64,000 bases of DNA from Paractinoplanes abujensis (GCF_014204895.1 NZ_JACHMF010000001.1:7006001-7070000), one strand, 5' to 3'; shown: positions 55,314 to 64,000, numbered from the stretch's first letter. Numbers and translations: made by a program. Notes: generated from the sequence alone by a model not told the origin.

Positions 55314-58141
55314 CGCGGTTGTCCCTCGGGTTGTGGCTGAGTTTCGTTCAGCGCGAGTGCGACTCCGTACTCGAACTGTTCCATCAGGGCTCGGGCTTCG
55401 TCCGGGTTCAGAGGCAGGCTGGGCGAGGCGGGCGGCGGGTAGTTCGGCTCGTCCCGTGGCAGCGTGGCCCCGGGCACCCGGCGAGCCAGCGGGGCGTGCC
55501 CGGCCGACGGCGGCGAGGACATGTCCGTCTCCGCGACGTCCCACTGGGCGCGGCTGACCCCGGCCTCGAAGTCGTCGAACGCGGCGCGCGCGGCCACCGC
55601 GTCGAGTTGCGACGGCGGTCGGCTGGGAAGGGGCGTGCCGCTTTCCGCGGGAAGCTGGCTGCCCGGAACCCGCCGGCGCAGCGGCCCGGTGTTGCCGGTG
55701 CTCGGCTGCGACGGCTGCTCGGCCGGCGGTTGCTGCGGGGCCGCGGGCTGCTGGTAGGCCTGCGGGGCGTACCGGTAGTCCTCCTCGCTGGTGCGCTGCC
55801 GCGGGATCGCCGGCCGGGCCGGCGGCGGCTCGACGGCCGGCGCCGACCAGGTGGCCTGCGGCGGCTCCGGCGACTGCTGGTGCCAGGCACTCGGCCCGGC
55901 GGCCGGCAGCTCCGGCATCGCGGCCGGCACCCGGCCCGCGACCGGCGCGTTGAAGTCGTAGCCGGGCTGCTGGAAAGCGACCGGCTCCTGATACGCGACC
56001 GGCTGCTGATACGGGGAGTACACCGGCTCGGCGTCGTAGACGGGCTGACCCTCGATCGGCGCCGCGTCGCGGGCCGGGGCGAAGGCGTTCCAGGACTGCC
56101 CGCTCTCCAGGGTCTGCGTGGCCCGGTGCAGCACTGTCGGGTCGAACGGCTGCTGGCTGCCGGGAACCGAGGCACGCGCCGCCGAACCGGCGATGACCTG
56201 CGCGAACTCGGAGGCGAAGCCGGGCTGGGCCGGGGTCGCGACCGACGGGAACGGCGGGATGTCGTGCATGGGGACGGCCGACACCCGGGCGATCAGGTGC
56301 GACGGGTTCAGGTCGACCCAGGCCGTGATGCCGCCGCCGGGCGTCTCGGTCAGCGTGACCTCGATGCCGTGGCGCCGGGCGAGCCGGCCGACCACGAACA
56401 GGCCGAGCACCTCACTGGGCGCCAGGTCGAGCCGCTCCCGGCGGGTGAGCCGGGCGTTCTCCTCGGCCAGCCGCTCCGGCGGCATGCCCAGGCCCTGGTC
56501 GATGATCGCCAGGCGGGCGCCCCCGCGCAGCTCGTTCGCACTGATCACGACGCGCGTGTGCGGCGGCGAGAAGGCGGTGGCGTTCTCCATCAGCTCCGCC
56601 AGCAGCAGTGTCAGGTCGGCCAGGACGGCCGGCACGACCACGATCTCCTCGGGCACGTCGACGTCGACGCGGGTGTAGTCCTCGATCTCACCCAGGGCCA
56701 GGCGGACCACGTCCTGCAGCGGCAGCGGGGCCATGTGCTCGTTCGCGCCGGCGCCACCGGAGAGCACGACGAGGCTGGACGCGTTGCGGCGCAGACGGCT
56801 GGACATGTGGTCCAGCCGGTAGAGCTCGGTCAGGCGGTCGCTGTCGGTCTCCCGGCGTTCCAGGTTGTCGATCAGGGCCAGCTGCCGGCCGACCAGGTTC
56901 TGCGTACGCCGTCCGACGTGCGCGAACATCTGAGCCACGTTGCGGCGGCCGAGCACCTGACGCTCCACCAGCCGTACGGCGGTGGTCTGCACCCGGTCGA
57001 ACGCGCGAGCCAGGTCACCGATCTCGTCCTGGGCCTCGACGTCGACGGGGTCGAGCCGGATCGGGCGGACCGACTCGGCGTCGTCGTCGGCCACCCTCTC
57101 GAGCTCGGCCTCGGCGGCGCGGGCGATCCGGTCGGCCGAGGTGGTGAGGCGGCGCAGCGGCCGGGCCACCGCGCGGGCCATGAAGAGGCTCAGCGCGACC
57201 ACGATGAGCAGCAGCAGGAACGTGCCGCCACCGATCAGCAGGGCGTCGCGGATGGCCGTGTCGCGGTTGTTGGTCACGATCGCGTCCACGTCCGCGGCCA
57301 CGCGCTTCTCGACGAAGCCGCCGAGGACGAGCACGGACTGCAGCGAGGGGAACAGCGTCTCGATCTTCAGGCGGCCGATGGCCTCGACCGGATTGGTCTG
57401 GGCCTCCTGGAGGAACTGGGGGCCCACCCGGGCCGAGAACGCGTCCTGCGCGCCGAGGTAGAGGCGATACTGGCTCGCCGAGAAGAACTGCTCGCCGTTC
57501 GTGATCACCTGCTGCAGCTGGAGCAGCGCCCGGCTGAACAGGCCGATCATCTGCGCGCCCTGCTCCGGCGGGAGCACGACCGCCGCGGTCAGGTAACCCG
57601 ACGCCTGGCTGATCAGGTCGTCACTCAGCAGGGACTGCTCGAGGGCGAACATCTGCCGGCCCACACCGGTCTTGAGGTCGGCGTTCGACGACAACCCGAG
57701 ACCGGTGATGATCGGCGTGATGACCTTGGTGAAGTCGTCGACGATGGCGTTCGGCGCAATGGCCTGGTTGAGCACGTTCTGCCGGGTGATCTCCAGCTTG
57801 GACACGTTGCGCAACGCGCGGGCCAGCTCCCGGGAGACGGCGTCGCCGCCGTCGTCCACGCGGGCCACGGCGTCGCGGGCGGCCGCGCTCTGCACCGCCA
57901 AGTCGTTCTGGCTGACCAGCCTGAACAGGAAGCCCACGGAGAGCAGGCGCTCCTCCTGCAGTTCCTGTACGGCGGTGCCGACGCGCGAGGCCAGGGCCAC
58001 CTGATCCGACGTGTTCTGCGCGTCGGTGGCGGCCTGCACCCGGTTGACGATGATGGGCACGCTCAGCGCCACGACCCCGAGCAGGGGCACGAGCACCAGC
58101 AGGGCGAGTTTGCCCAGGATGCGGAGCTTACCGAAGAGCAC
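55310..58141 (-). CDS. Conservon sensor histidine kinase with nitrate-sensing-type domain (CvnA type)
   Basis: The protein has 943 residues. Membrane helix 1 is about 8-30, a ~270-residue all-helical NIT (nitrate- and sulfonate-sensing type) extracytoplasmic domain follows, and helix 2 is about 300-325. HAMP comes next. The dimerisation part has RLTELYRLDHMSSRLRRNASSL, with His in LDHM. The HATPase has LAELMENATAFSPPHTRVVI, AIIDQGLGMP, GLFVVGRLARRHG and TETPGGGITAWVDL. A long Pro/Gln-rich C-terminal tail (about 620-943) is disordered and ends in a short conserved helix (ALMEQFEYGVALALNE). The GTG at 58141 follows GGGGAG; GTG 58156 is the alternative. It starts the CvnA-B-C-D chain. Confidence 0.93.
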   Translation of the reverse strand: MLFGKLRILGKLALLVLVPLLGVVALSVPIIVNRVQAATDAQNTSDQVALASRVGTAVQELQEERLLSVGFLFRLVSQNDLAVQSAAARDAVARVDDGGDAVSRELARALRNVSKLEITRQNVLNQAIAPNAIVDDFTKVITPIITGLGLSSNADLKTGVGRQMFALEQSLLSDDLISQASGYLTAAVVLPPEQGAQMIGLFSRALLQLQQVITNGEQFFSASQYRLYLGAQDAFSARVGPQFLQEAQTNPVEAIGRLKIETLFPSLQSVLVLGGFVEKRVAADVDAIVTNNRDTAIRDALLIGGGTFLLLLIVVALSLFMARAVARPLRRLTTSADRIARAAEAELERVADDDAESVRPIRLDPVDVEAQDEIGDLARAFDRVQTTAVRLVERQVLGRRNVAQMFAHVGRRTQNLVGRQLALIDNLERRETDSDRLTELYRLDHMSSRLRRNASSLVVLSGGAGANEHMAPLPLQDVVRLALGEIEDYTRVDVDVPEEIVVVPAVLADLTLLLAELMENATAFSPPHTRVVISANELRGGARLAIIDQGLGMPPERLAEENARLTRRERLDLAPSEVLGLFVVGRLARRHGIEVTLTETPGGGITAWVDLNPSHLIARVSAVPMHDIPPFPSVATPAQPGFASEFAQVIAGSAARASVPGSQQPFDPTVLHRATQTLESGQSWNAFAPARDAAPIEGQPVYDAEPVYSPYQQPVAYQEPVAFQQPGYDFNAPVAGRVPAAMPELPAAGPSAWHQQSPEPPQATWSAPAVEPPPARPAIPRQRTSEEDYRYAPQAYQQPAAPQQPPAEQPSQPSTGNTGPLRRRVPGSQLPAESGTPLPSRPPSQLDAVAARAAFDDFEAGVSRAQWDVAETDMSSPPSAGHAPLARRVPGATLPRDEPNYPPPASPSLPLNPDEARALMEQFEYGVALALNETQPQPEGQPR

Positions 58142-59300
58142 CGGACCGCTCCCCACGTGTCGCGTCGAGATCGCCGTAGCCGGGCGACTGGCCGTACGGG
58201 CCGGGTGCGCCGTAGGGCGGCGGGGCCCCGTACGGGCCGGGCGGCGCGGGCCGGTCGAGCGCGACGTCGCGGGTGGACTCGCCGATCGGGCGGTCGGCGG
58301 CAGGTGCGACGGGTTCGCTGTCCCGGCGGCGCGCGAAGGCGGGCCAGATCAGGGCGCCGGCCACGAACAGCAGGGCCAGGGCGCCCATCACCACGGCCTC
58401 GCCGCGGCGGTAGTTCAGCGAGTCGAGCCGGTCGTCGAGCAGGCGGTCCATCTCGCGCAGCGTCACACCGGCAAGGTTGCTGAGCGCGCCCTGCAGCGTG
58501 GTCTGCGCGGTCGAAGTCGTGCCCGAGCTGGGCTGGCCACCGGTCGGGTCGGCCCCGCGGATCAGCTGCTCGATGCCGCGCCGGAACGAGTCGAGGGCAT
58601 TGACCAGGCTGCTGCTGAGCGTGGCGCTCGTCGTGTTGTCGACCGCGGACTGCAGCGCCTCGGTGAGCCGCTTGACCGACTCCTGCACCGCGATGACCTC
58701 GTAGGCGAACTGGGCCTGGATCTGCGGGCGGTTGGCGGCGGGCAGCGTCTGCAGCAGGTTGGCGTAGTCGCCCGTGCGGTTTACCTCCACCGTCACGCGC
58801 GGCATGTAGGTGGCGACGGCCTGCTGGAGGCTGGAGATGTCGGCTTCCGGGTCGAGCGCCAGCTTCGAGTTGCGCTGGACGGCGGCGTACAGCGCCAGCG
58901 TCAGGTCGGTGACCTCGATGTGCGCGTTGAGCTTGTCGATCCGGCTGGTGGCGCTGGGCAGCTTGCTGATCTTGTCTTTGAGGTCGGCCCAGCGCTCCTT
59001 GGTGCGCAGGTCGTCACCGAGCCGGGCGTCGGCCTCGGAAACTCCGGTGACCGCCGCGGCCAGCGTCTCGGGCGGCTCGGCGACGCCCGCGATGGACGTC
59101 GACTGCGACTCGGCCAGCGCGCTGATCAGCGGAGTCAGCGTGGTGATGTACTCCACGCCCTTCTGCTCGAGCTGGATCTGGTCGCGCTTGTCGGCGTTGT
59201 CGGTCCAAACCCGGCCGAAGAGCACTGCGGTCGGTACTAGCACCAAAACCGTCAAAATCACCGCGATCGCGGAGCCTAAACGAGTTCGCCGGCTGTTCAT
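58128..59300 (-). CDS. Extra membrane sensor at the head of the conservon, lacking a kinase domain
   Basis: The protein has 390 residues. An N-terminal membrane helix (about 8-28), a ~250-residue helical extracytoplasmic domain (with DLKDKISKLPSATSRIDKLNAHIEVTDLTLALYAAVQRNSKLALDP), a second helix (about 300-322) and a Pro/Gly/Tyr-rich cytoplasmic tail. The topology resembles the sensory half of the kinase, but no HAMP or catalytic part follows. It overlaps the kinase by 14 nt (to its GTG at 58141). The ATG at 59300 follows GGAGGA. It may be a co-sensor or a decoy partner of CvnA; this is not a standard conservon member. Confidence 0.75.
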   Translation of the reverse strand: MNSRRTRLGSAIAVILTVLVLVPTAVLFGRVWTDNADKRDQIQLEQKGVEYITTLTPLISALAESQSTSIAGVAEPPETLAAAVTGVSEADARLGDDLRTKERWADLKDKISKLPSATSRIDKLNAHIEVTDLTLALYAAVQRNSKLALDPEADISSLQQAVATYMPRVTVEVNRTGDYANLLQTLPAANRPQIQAQFAYEVIAVQESVKRLTEALQSAVDNTTSATLSSSLVNALDSFRRGIEQLIRGADPTGGQPSSGTTSTAQTTLQGALSNLAGVTLREMDRLLDDRLDSLNYRRGEAVVMGALALLFVAGALIWPAFARRRDSEPVAPAADRPIGESTRDVALDRPAPPGPYGAPPPYGAPGPYGQSPGYGDLDATRGERSGALR

Positions 59301-59761
59301 TGCTTTCGTCCTCCGCCATGCACGCGCGATGAGCCGTATTTTTGGCTACTTTCCGTAGCCGTCAGGCGCACGGATCCGGGCCAATCTATCCGAGAAAACC
59401 TCAAGAAACCCCTTTCCAAGGGACACATCTCGCTCGGCTGATCGGGGGATACAAGGTGCGGTTGTCGTCGTTGTAACCAGCGCTCGGTTCCGTTACCGGG
59501 ACCAGAAGCCCCAGTCCACACCGGTTCCGGAAGACGGGAAAGTTATCGCGGCGATGTTAACGGCAGAGTGGCCGGACGAGAAGTCGCAAGATTATTGAGC
59601 CGTGACCGATAAGACCGGTATCAATTCCACTAAGCGTAGCGGCAAGATCACTCTGGGCAACAAGTAGCCGATAGTGGCGGTGTGCTCACGCCGATTCCGG
59701 CATTGTCGCGAGCTTTTCCCCGGCTTTGCCGGGCACTAACCGGGGAAAAGCCCGAAACGGA
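59301..59761. other. Upstream region of the conservon; hairpin near the DUF885 stop
   Basis: This 461-bp gap holds the conservon promoter region. TATTTTTGGCTACTTT around 59339-59354 is AT-rich and near the start. A 22-codon plus-strand frame at 59602-59667 is noted under findings. GCTTTTCCCCGG (59712-59723) and CCGGGGAAAAGC (59740-59751) form a 12-bp stem 11 nt after the convergent DUF885 stop and are the likely terminator. Confidence 0.5.
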
Positions 59762-61432
59762 TCAAATGCGGGCGAGAGCCTTGCGAAGCGGGTCCAGACC
59801 CAGAGCCCCGAGGTCCAGGGCGTCGCGGTGGAACGTTTTCAAATCGAAATCAGCGCCCTTGCGCTGCCGCGTCTCCTCGCGGGCCTGCAGCCAGATCCGC
59901 TCGCCGATCTTGTACGACGGGGCCTGGCCCGGCCACCCAAGGTAACGCTTCCACTCGAATCGCAGCGTCTTCTCCTCCATGCGCGTGTGCGCCCGCAGGA
60001 ACTCCCAGCCCAGCTCAGGGGTCCAGCGCTCACCCGGGTGGAAGCCGAACGGGTTGTCCCGCGGGATCTCCAGCTCCAGGTGCATGCCGATGTCGACGAT
60101 CACCCGGGTGGCCCGCAGCGCCTGGCCGTCCAGCATGCCCAGCCGGTCACCCGGGTCGGAGAGATAGCCCAACTCGTCCATCAGGCGCTCGGCGTAGAGC
60201 GCCCAGCCCTCGCCATGCCCCGAACACCAGCACAGCAGCCGCTGCCAGCGGTTCAGCTTGTCGGCGCGCAACAACGCCTGACTGATCTGCAGGTGATGGC
60301 CGGGAACGCCCTCGTGGTAGACGGTCGTGACCTCACGCCAAGTGGAGAACTCGGTGACCCCCTCGGGCACGGCCCACCACATCCGCCCGGGCCGGCTGAA
60401 GTCCTCGCTCGGGCCCGTGTAATAGATGCTGCCGTCGCTGGTCGGCGTCAACATGCACTCGATCTTGCGGGCGGGCGGCTCGATGTCGAAGTGCGTGCCG
60501 TTCAACTCCGCGATCGCCTTGTCGGCGAGCGCCTGCATCCAGTCGCGGAACGCCTCCTTACCCGGAATGTTGCGGGCCGGGTCGGCGTCGAGCACAGCCA
60601 CCGCCTCGTCGATCGAGGCACCCGAACCGGCGATCAGCGCGGACGTCGCCCGCATCTCCTCCTCGAGGCGGTGCAGCTCGGCGAACCCCCACTCGTAGGT
60701 TTCCTGCAGGTCGACCTTGGCCCCCAGGAAGAACTGCGAGGCCAGCTCGTACCGCTCCAGGCCGGCCGCTTCCTTCTCGCGGCCCCGCGGCGCCAGGTCG
60801 CGGCGCAGAAACTCGGCGAAGTCGGCGGTCGCGGCGGTGGCCGCCTCCGCGCCCCGGTTCAGCTCGGCGGCCAGCGCGCCACCGGCCTCCAAGCGCGCGG
60901 CCAGCCCACGGTAGAAGTCGTCGCGGTCGGGGTCGGTCCAGGCGTCACACTGCTCGGCCACGGCCAGCAGCTGCGCACGGGCGCTGACCCGGCCGGCCTC
61001 CGCCTCCTCGAGCAGCGTGCGGCGATACTGGTCGAGCGCGTGCGGCAGGTCGTTGAGCCGGGTCGCGATGTTGGCCACCGCCTCCTCGCCCTCGGTTGCC
61101 ATCACGTCGAAGACACCGCGCAAAGTGTGCAGGCCGCTGCCGATGACGCTGATCTCGCTCTTGGCCACGCCGGCCTCGTCACGGGCCAGCTCCAACCCCA
61201 GCCGCTCCATCATCGCGTCCTTGGCGACGGCCTCGGACTCGTGCTCGGGGTCGATCACATCAAGCTCGGTGAGCGTGCGGCGGGTCAGCTCGGTCTGGGC
61301 CTCGAAACCCTCCGGGGAGAAGTCGTCGGTCTTGGAGTCGTGTCCCGAGATACCGACATAGGTGGCGCCGAGCGGGCTCAGCTGCGCCCATTCATCGACG
61401 TAGCGGTCAGCGAGGTCATCAATTCGTCCCAC
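59762..61432 (-). CDS. DUF885 protein (putative metal-dependent carboxypeptidase-like)
   Basis: The protein has 556 residues and is largely helical. The family signature includes a metallopeptidase-like HEGVPGHHLQ (HExxH-like core, with H-E and G-H-H), TVYHEG, and downstream conserved Arg and Asp positions (GHGEGWALYAERLMDELG, WVPELGWEFLRAHTRM). Members have no signal peptide here, so the protein is cytoplasmic. They are predicted zinc peptidases but rarely characterised. The start is GTG at 61432. It forms part of no obvious operon; the next gene on this strand (PHP) ends at 61507. Confidence 0.88.
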   Translation of the reverse strand: MGRIDDLADRYVDEWAQLSPLGATYVGISGHDSKTDDFSPEGFEAQTELTRRTLTELDVIDPEHESEAVAKDAMMERLGLELARDEAGVAKSEISVIGSGLHTLRGVFDVMATEGEEAVANIATRLNDLPHALDQYRRTLLEEAEAGRVSARAQLLAVAEQCDAWTDPDRDDFYRGLAARLEAGGALAAELNRGAEAATAATADFAEFLRRDLAPRGREKEAAGLERYELASQFFLGAKVDLQETYEWGFAELHRLEEEMRATSALIAGSGASIDEAVAVLDADPARNIPGKEAFRDWMQALADKAIAELNGTHFDIEPPARKIECMLTPTSDGSIYYTGPSEDFSRPGRMWWAVPEGVTEFSTWREVTTVYHEGVPGHHLQISQALLRADKLNRWQRLLCWCSGHGEGWALYAERLMDELGYLSDPGDRLGMLDGQALRATRVIVDIGMHLELEIPRDNPFGFHPGERWTPELGWEFLRAHTRMEEKTLRFEWKRYLGWPGQAPSYKIGERIWLQAREETRQRKGADFDLKTFHRDALDLGALGLDPLRKALARI

Positions 61433-61506
61433 CCGCCGACCCTACGTTCTCGGCTTCGCCACGCACGCCGGTTTTCCCACGTGGCTCGCTGACCACTCCA
61501 GCGGGT

Positions 61507-62565
61507 TCACCCGTGGCCGGCCGTCCACTCCAGCAGACGCTCCATCGACCACGTGTTGACGACACTTTCGATCGGAACGTTGCACAACGCGGCCCGCTCG
61601 CAGCCGTAACCCAGCCAGTCGAGCTGGCCCGGCGCGTGCGCGTCGGTGTCGACGCTGAACAGGCAGCCCGCCTCGACCGCCACCGTGAGCATCCGCTTCG
61701 GCGGGTCGAGCCGATCCGGCCGGCAGTTGATCTCAATGGCCTTCTCGTGCTCGAGGCAGGCGGCGATCACCTTGTCGAGGTCGAACGTGCTCGGCGGCCG
61801 GGTGCGGCCCGCGCGATGCCCGCGGTCACCCTCACCCCCGGCCGGCACTTTGCGGCCCGTCATGTGGCCCAGAATGTCGAGATGCGGGTTGGCCAGCGCG
61901 TTGACCATCCGCTTGGTCATTCGCGGGGACTCGTCGCGCAGCTTGCTGTGCACCGAACCCACCACCACGTCGAGCCGGGCCAGTAGCTCGTCCTCCTGGT
62001 CGAGCGAACCGTCGTCGAGGATGTCGACCTCGATGCCGGTCAGGATGCGGAAACCCTCGGGCAGCTGGTCGTTGAGCCGGGCCACATAGTCGAGCTGCTT
62101 CCTGAGCCGCGCCGGCGGCAGCCCACGCGCCACCGTGAGCCGCGGCGAATGATCGGTGAGGACCAGATATTCGTGGCCCAGATCGGCCGCGGCCAGCGCC
62201 ATCTCCTCGATCGGGGAACCGCCGTCCGACCAGTCCGAATGGCTGTGACAGTCACCGCGCAAGGCCTCGCGCAGCTTGCGGGCCGCGCCCTGCAGATCGA
62301 TGCCGTCGGTCGACTCCAGCCGGCGCAGATAAACCGGCTCCTCGCCGCGCAGCGACTCCTCGACGCAGCGGGCGGTGACCGCGCCGATGCCACTGATCTC
62401 GCCCAGGGTGCCCTCGCCGGCCCGGGCGAGCAGCTCCTCCTCGTCGAGGGCGGCGACCTTGGCGGCGGCCGAACGGAACGCGCGCACCCGATAGGTCGCC
62501 TCGTTCGAGCGCTCGAGCAGAAACGCGATGCGCCGCAGGTCCGCGACGGGGTCACGAGAAGCCAT
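61507..62565 (-). CDS. PHP-domain protein with helix-hairpin-helix N-terminus
   Basis: The protein has 352 residues. The N-terminal part (about 1-80) has helix-hairpin-helix character (GTLGEISGIGAVTARCVEESL), as in PolX polymerases. The PHP domain begins at about 100 with GDCHSHSDWSDGG (H107, H109) and continues with YLVLTDHSPRLTV, TGIEVDIL, VVGSVHSKL, HLDILGHMTG and FSVDTDAHAPGQ, all metal-site segments. The PolX nucleotidyltransferase core is absent. Predicted activity: metal-dependent phosphoesterase. The ATG at 62565 is chosen because it opens the domain; the open frame to 63519 overlaps the divergent mtnA gene and is a shadow. Confidence 0.9.
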   Translation of the reverse strand: MASRDPVADLRRIAFLLERSNEATYRVRAFRSAAAKVAALDEEELLARAGEGTLGEISGIGAVTARCVEESLRGEEPVYLRRLESTDGIDLQGAARKLREALRGDCHSHSDWSDGGSPIEEMALAAADLGHEYLVLTDHSPRLTVARGLPPARLRKQLDYVARLNDQLPEGFRILTGIEVDILDDGSLDQEDELLARLDVVVGSVHSKLRDESPRMTKRMVNALANPHLDILGHMTGRKVPAGGEGDRGHRAGRTRPPSTFDLDKVIAACLEHEKAIEINCRPDRLDPPKRMLTVAVEAGCLFSVDTDAHAPGQLDWLGYGCERAALCNVPIESVVNTWSMERLLEWTAGHG

Positions 62566-62592
62566 GGCAGACAGCCTAGAAGCTCCCGTCGC

Positions 62593-62605
62593 TAGCATCG
62601 CGGGC
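62593..62605 (+). promoter_or_regulatory. Putative -10 element of mtnA
   Basis: TAGCAT (62593-62598) followed by 7 nt and ATG 62606, with no Shine-Dalgarno sequence, fits a leaderless start. Confidence 0.4.
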
Positions 62606-63568
62606 ATGCGGACGATCGACTGGGTGGACGACGCCATCGAGATCATTGACCAGACGGTGCTGCCGGGGGAGTTGAAGATTCTCCGCCTGCACACCGTGGG
62701 CGAGCTCGTCGCGGCGATCCAGGCGTTGGCCGTACGGGGGGCGCCGGCCCTGGGCGTGGCCGGCGCGCTCGGGGTGGCGCTGGCGGCCCGCGTGCACGCC
62801 GACGACCCGCAAGCACTCGCGGCGGCGGTGCACCGGATCGAACACGCCCGACCGACCGCGGTGAACCTGGCCCGGGGTGCCCGTCGCGCCGCCGAGTTGC
62901 TGCCCCGCGGGCCACAGGCCGTGCTGGCCGCGGCTCTCCTCGTACGGGATGAGGAGATCGCGGCCTCCGCGGCCATGGCGGAACTGGGAGCCGACCTGAT
63001 CGTCGAGCTCTGCGGGGCCCGGCCGCGCCTGCTCACCCACTGCAACACCGGCGGGCTGGCCGCGGTGACCGTCGGCACGGCGCTCGGCGTGGTGCACGAG
63101 CTGCACCAGCGGGGCCGGCTGGGCGGGGTGATCGCCAGCGAGACCCGGCCGCTGCTGCAAGGCGCCCGGCTCACGTCGTGGGAGCTGTCGCAATGGGGCA
63201 TCGAGCACCGGATCGCGGTCGACTCGGCAGGCCCCTTCCTGATGGCCCGCGGCGAGGTCGACGCGGTGATCCTGGGCGCCGACCGCATCTGCGCCAACGG
63301 CGACGTGATCAACAAGATCGGCTCGTACGCCCACGCGCTCGGGGCCCGCCGGGCCGGCCTGCCGTTCGTGGTGGTCGCCCCCGAATCCACCGTCGACCTC
63401 GGCACCCCGTCCGGCGACGCCGTGCCGATCGAGGACCGCGGCCCGGCCGAGATCACGCCGTGGGCGCCGGCGGCGAACCCGGCCTTCGACGTGACCCCGC
63501 ACGACCTGGTCACCGCCATCGTGACCGACCGCCGGGTGATCCGGCTGGACCGCTCCGAGAGTGTCTGA
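62606..63568 (+). CDS. mtnA: S-methyl-5-thioribose-1-phosphate isomerase
   Basis: A 320-residue member of the eIF2B-related aldose-ketose isomerases: MRTIDW at the N-terminus, AVRGAPALGVAGALG, THCNTGGLAAVTVGTALG (catalytic Cys), IASETRPLLQGARLTSWEL, ILGADRICANGDVINKIGS (catalytic Asp) and PFVVVAPESTVDL. It converts 5-methylthioribose 1-phosphate to the ribulose form in methionine salvage. Other salvage genes are not in the window. The ATG at 62606 is chosen for the leading MRTIDW and the -10 box just upstream; an earlier in-frame start at 62528 overlaps the divergent PHP gene. Confidence 0.93.
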   Translation: MRTIDWVDDAIEIIDQTVLPGELKILRLHTVGELVAAIQALAVRGAPALGVAGALGVALAARVHADDPQALAAAVHRIEHARPTAVNLARGARRAAELLPRGPQAVLAAALLVRDEEIAASAAMAELGADLIVELCGARPRLLTHCNTGGLAAVTVGTALGVVHELHQRGRLGGVIASETRPLLQGARLTSWELSQWGIEHRIAVDSAGPFLMARGEVDAVILGADRICANGDVINKIGSYAHALGARRAGLPFVVVAPESTVDLGTPSGDAVPIEDRGPAEITPWAPAANPAFDVTPHDLVTAIVTDRRVIRLDRSESV

Positions 63569-63603
63569 ACCCGCTTTCCCCTGCTCGTCCGTGTCTCCGC
63601 CGG

Positions 63604-64000
63604 CTACGGGGTCGGCTTCCACGGCTTCAGCCAGTCGGTCTCGGGCCAACCCTCGGCCGCGGCCATCAGCGGATAAGCGGTCGCGCCGTCGACCGACTCC
63701 CGGACGATGTCGGCGTGACCGGTGTGCCGCGCCGTCTCCTGAATCAGGTGCAGCAGCACCCACCGCAGCGTCCAATGCGACATGTCCTTGCTGTTCCACG
63801 GCACTGAGTGATCGATCGGAACGGCGTGTTCGAGGTTGTCGAGCTCGACGACAGTCTTTTCGGTCTGCTCGGCGATCCGGTCGTAGCGCGCGAGGACGTC
63901 GTCGATGCGCTCGCCCTCGGCCAGCCGGAAACTGTTCGCATAGGCCACGTAGTCGAGCTCCTGAGGCTCGCCCCGGACCTGCCCCATCCACCCGGCCTCG
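63604..64000 (-). CDS. DinB/DUF664 family protein (partial, N-terminus beyond right edge)
   Basis: The minus-strand frame is open to the window edge and gives at least 132 residues before the stop at 63604. The sequence includes EAGWMGQVRGEPQELDYVAYAN and, nearer the C-terminus, LRWVLLHLIQETARHTGHADIVRESVDG, typical of the DUF664 branch of the DinB four-helix bundle. The family's conserved metal-binding His residues lie in LLHLIQETARHTGHA. The in-frame ATG at 63987 is probably internal, because WMGQVRG follows the usual N-terminal motif. Likely a metal-dependent thiol transferase-like or unknown function. It converges on mtnA. Confidence 0.83.
   Translation of the reverse strand, partial: EAGWMGQVRGEPQELDYVAYANSFRLAEGERIDDVLARYDRIAEQTEKTVVELDNLEHAVPIDHSVPWNSKDMSHWTLRWVLLHLIQETARHTGHADIVRESVDGATAYPLMAAAEGWPETDWLKPWKPTP

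Overview
This is a high-GC actinobacterial chromosome segment, most likely from a Micromonosporaceae member such as Actinoplanes. That placement is an inference. It rests on the GC-rich third codon positions, the DUF397 / XRE-DUF5753 / DUF574-type methyltransferase group, a conservon (roadblock, DUF742 and Ras-like GTPase beside a sensor kinase), DUF3040, DUF3618, DUF885, paired Tat-exported PhoX phosphatases and secreted chitin-active enzymes. I see no rRNA, tRNA, CRISPR array, insertion sequence or prophage. About 60 genes are supported, two of them cut by the window edges.

Left part (1-12.9 kb): a secreted glycerophosphodiesterase runs off the left edge. Next is a translationally coupled three-gene PLP-enzyme cassette (Y4yA-type decarboxylase-like protein, cysteine-synthase-like enzyme fused to a rhodanese, SufS-like desulfurase), which looks like a small sulfur-handling or amino-acid-derived metabolite pathway. 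It is followed by almost 1 kb of C-rich tandem repeats, a methyltransferase, an MmyB-type regulator divergent from a tautomerase, and two tandem phoX genes, each with a PHO-box-like direct repeat just upstream.

Middle (12.5-33.8 kb): signalling and secreted-enzyme genes. There is a STAS protein, a PAS protein coupled to a GGDEF/EAL protein with degenerate GGDEF, a NarL-type two-component system beside a membrane protein with an internal duplication, a membrane ATPase-like protein related to conjugative coupling proteins but without a working P-loop, a LacI regulator divergent from a GH30 glycosidase, an SDR/MerR divergon, a split acyltransferase-3/SGNH pair, cell-envelope small proteins, an OmpR-type two-component system, and a chitin-type LPMO coupled to a DUF305 lipoprotein.

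Accessory island (33.8-38.2 kb): an SRA-HNH endonuclease and a 1031-residue phospholipase-D-like / SF2 helicase / DUF3427 protein form a probable two-gene, modification-sensing restriction system next to purC. Their base composition is less GC-rich than the neighbours.

Right part (38.2-64 kb): purC, small envelope proteins, an XRE-DUF5753 regulator and a distant DUF397 gene whose upstream regions share a long, identically spaced motif, a DUF574 methyltransferase, a TPR-diguanylate cyclase, a TetR/MFS divergon, a GH18 chitinase, a TetR/dienelactone hydrolase divergon, a degenerate UDP-GlcNAc-2-epimerase-like protein, an extended six-gene conservon, DUF885, PHP and mtnA genes, and a DinB/DUF664 protein cut by the right edge. 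Many genes here appear to be transcribed as leaderless messages: a TANNNT box lies 6-8 nt before the start codon and no Shine-Dalgarno sequence is seen.
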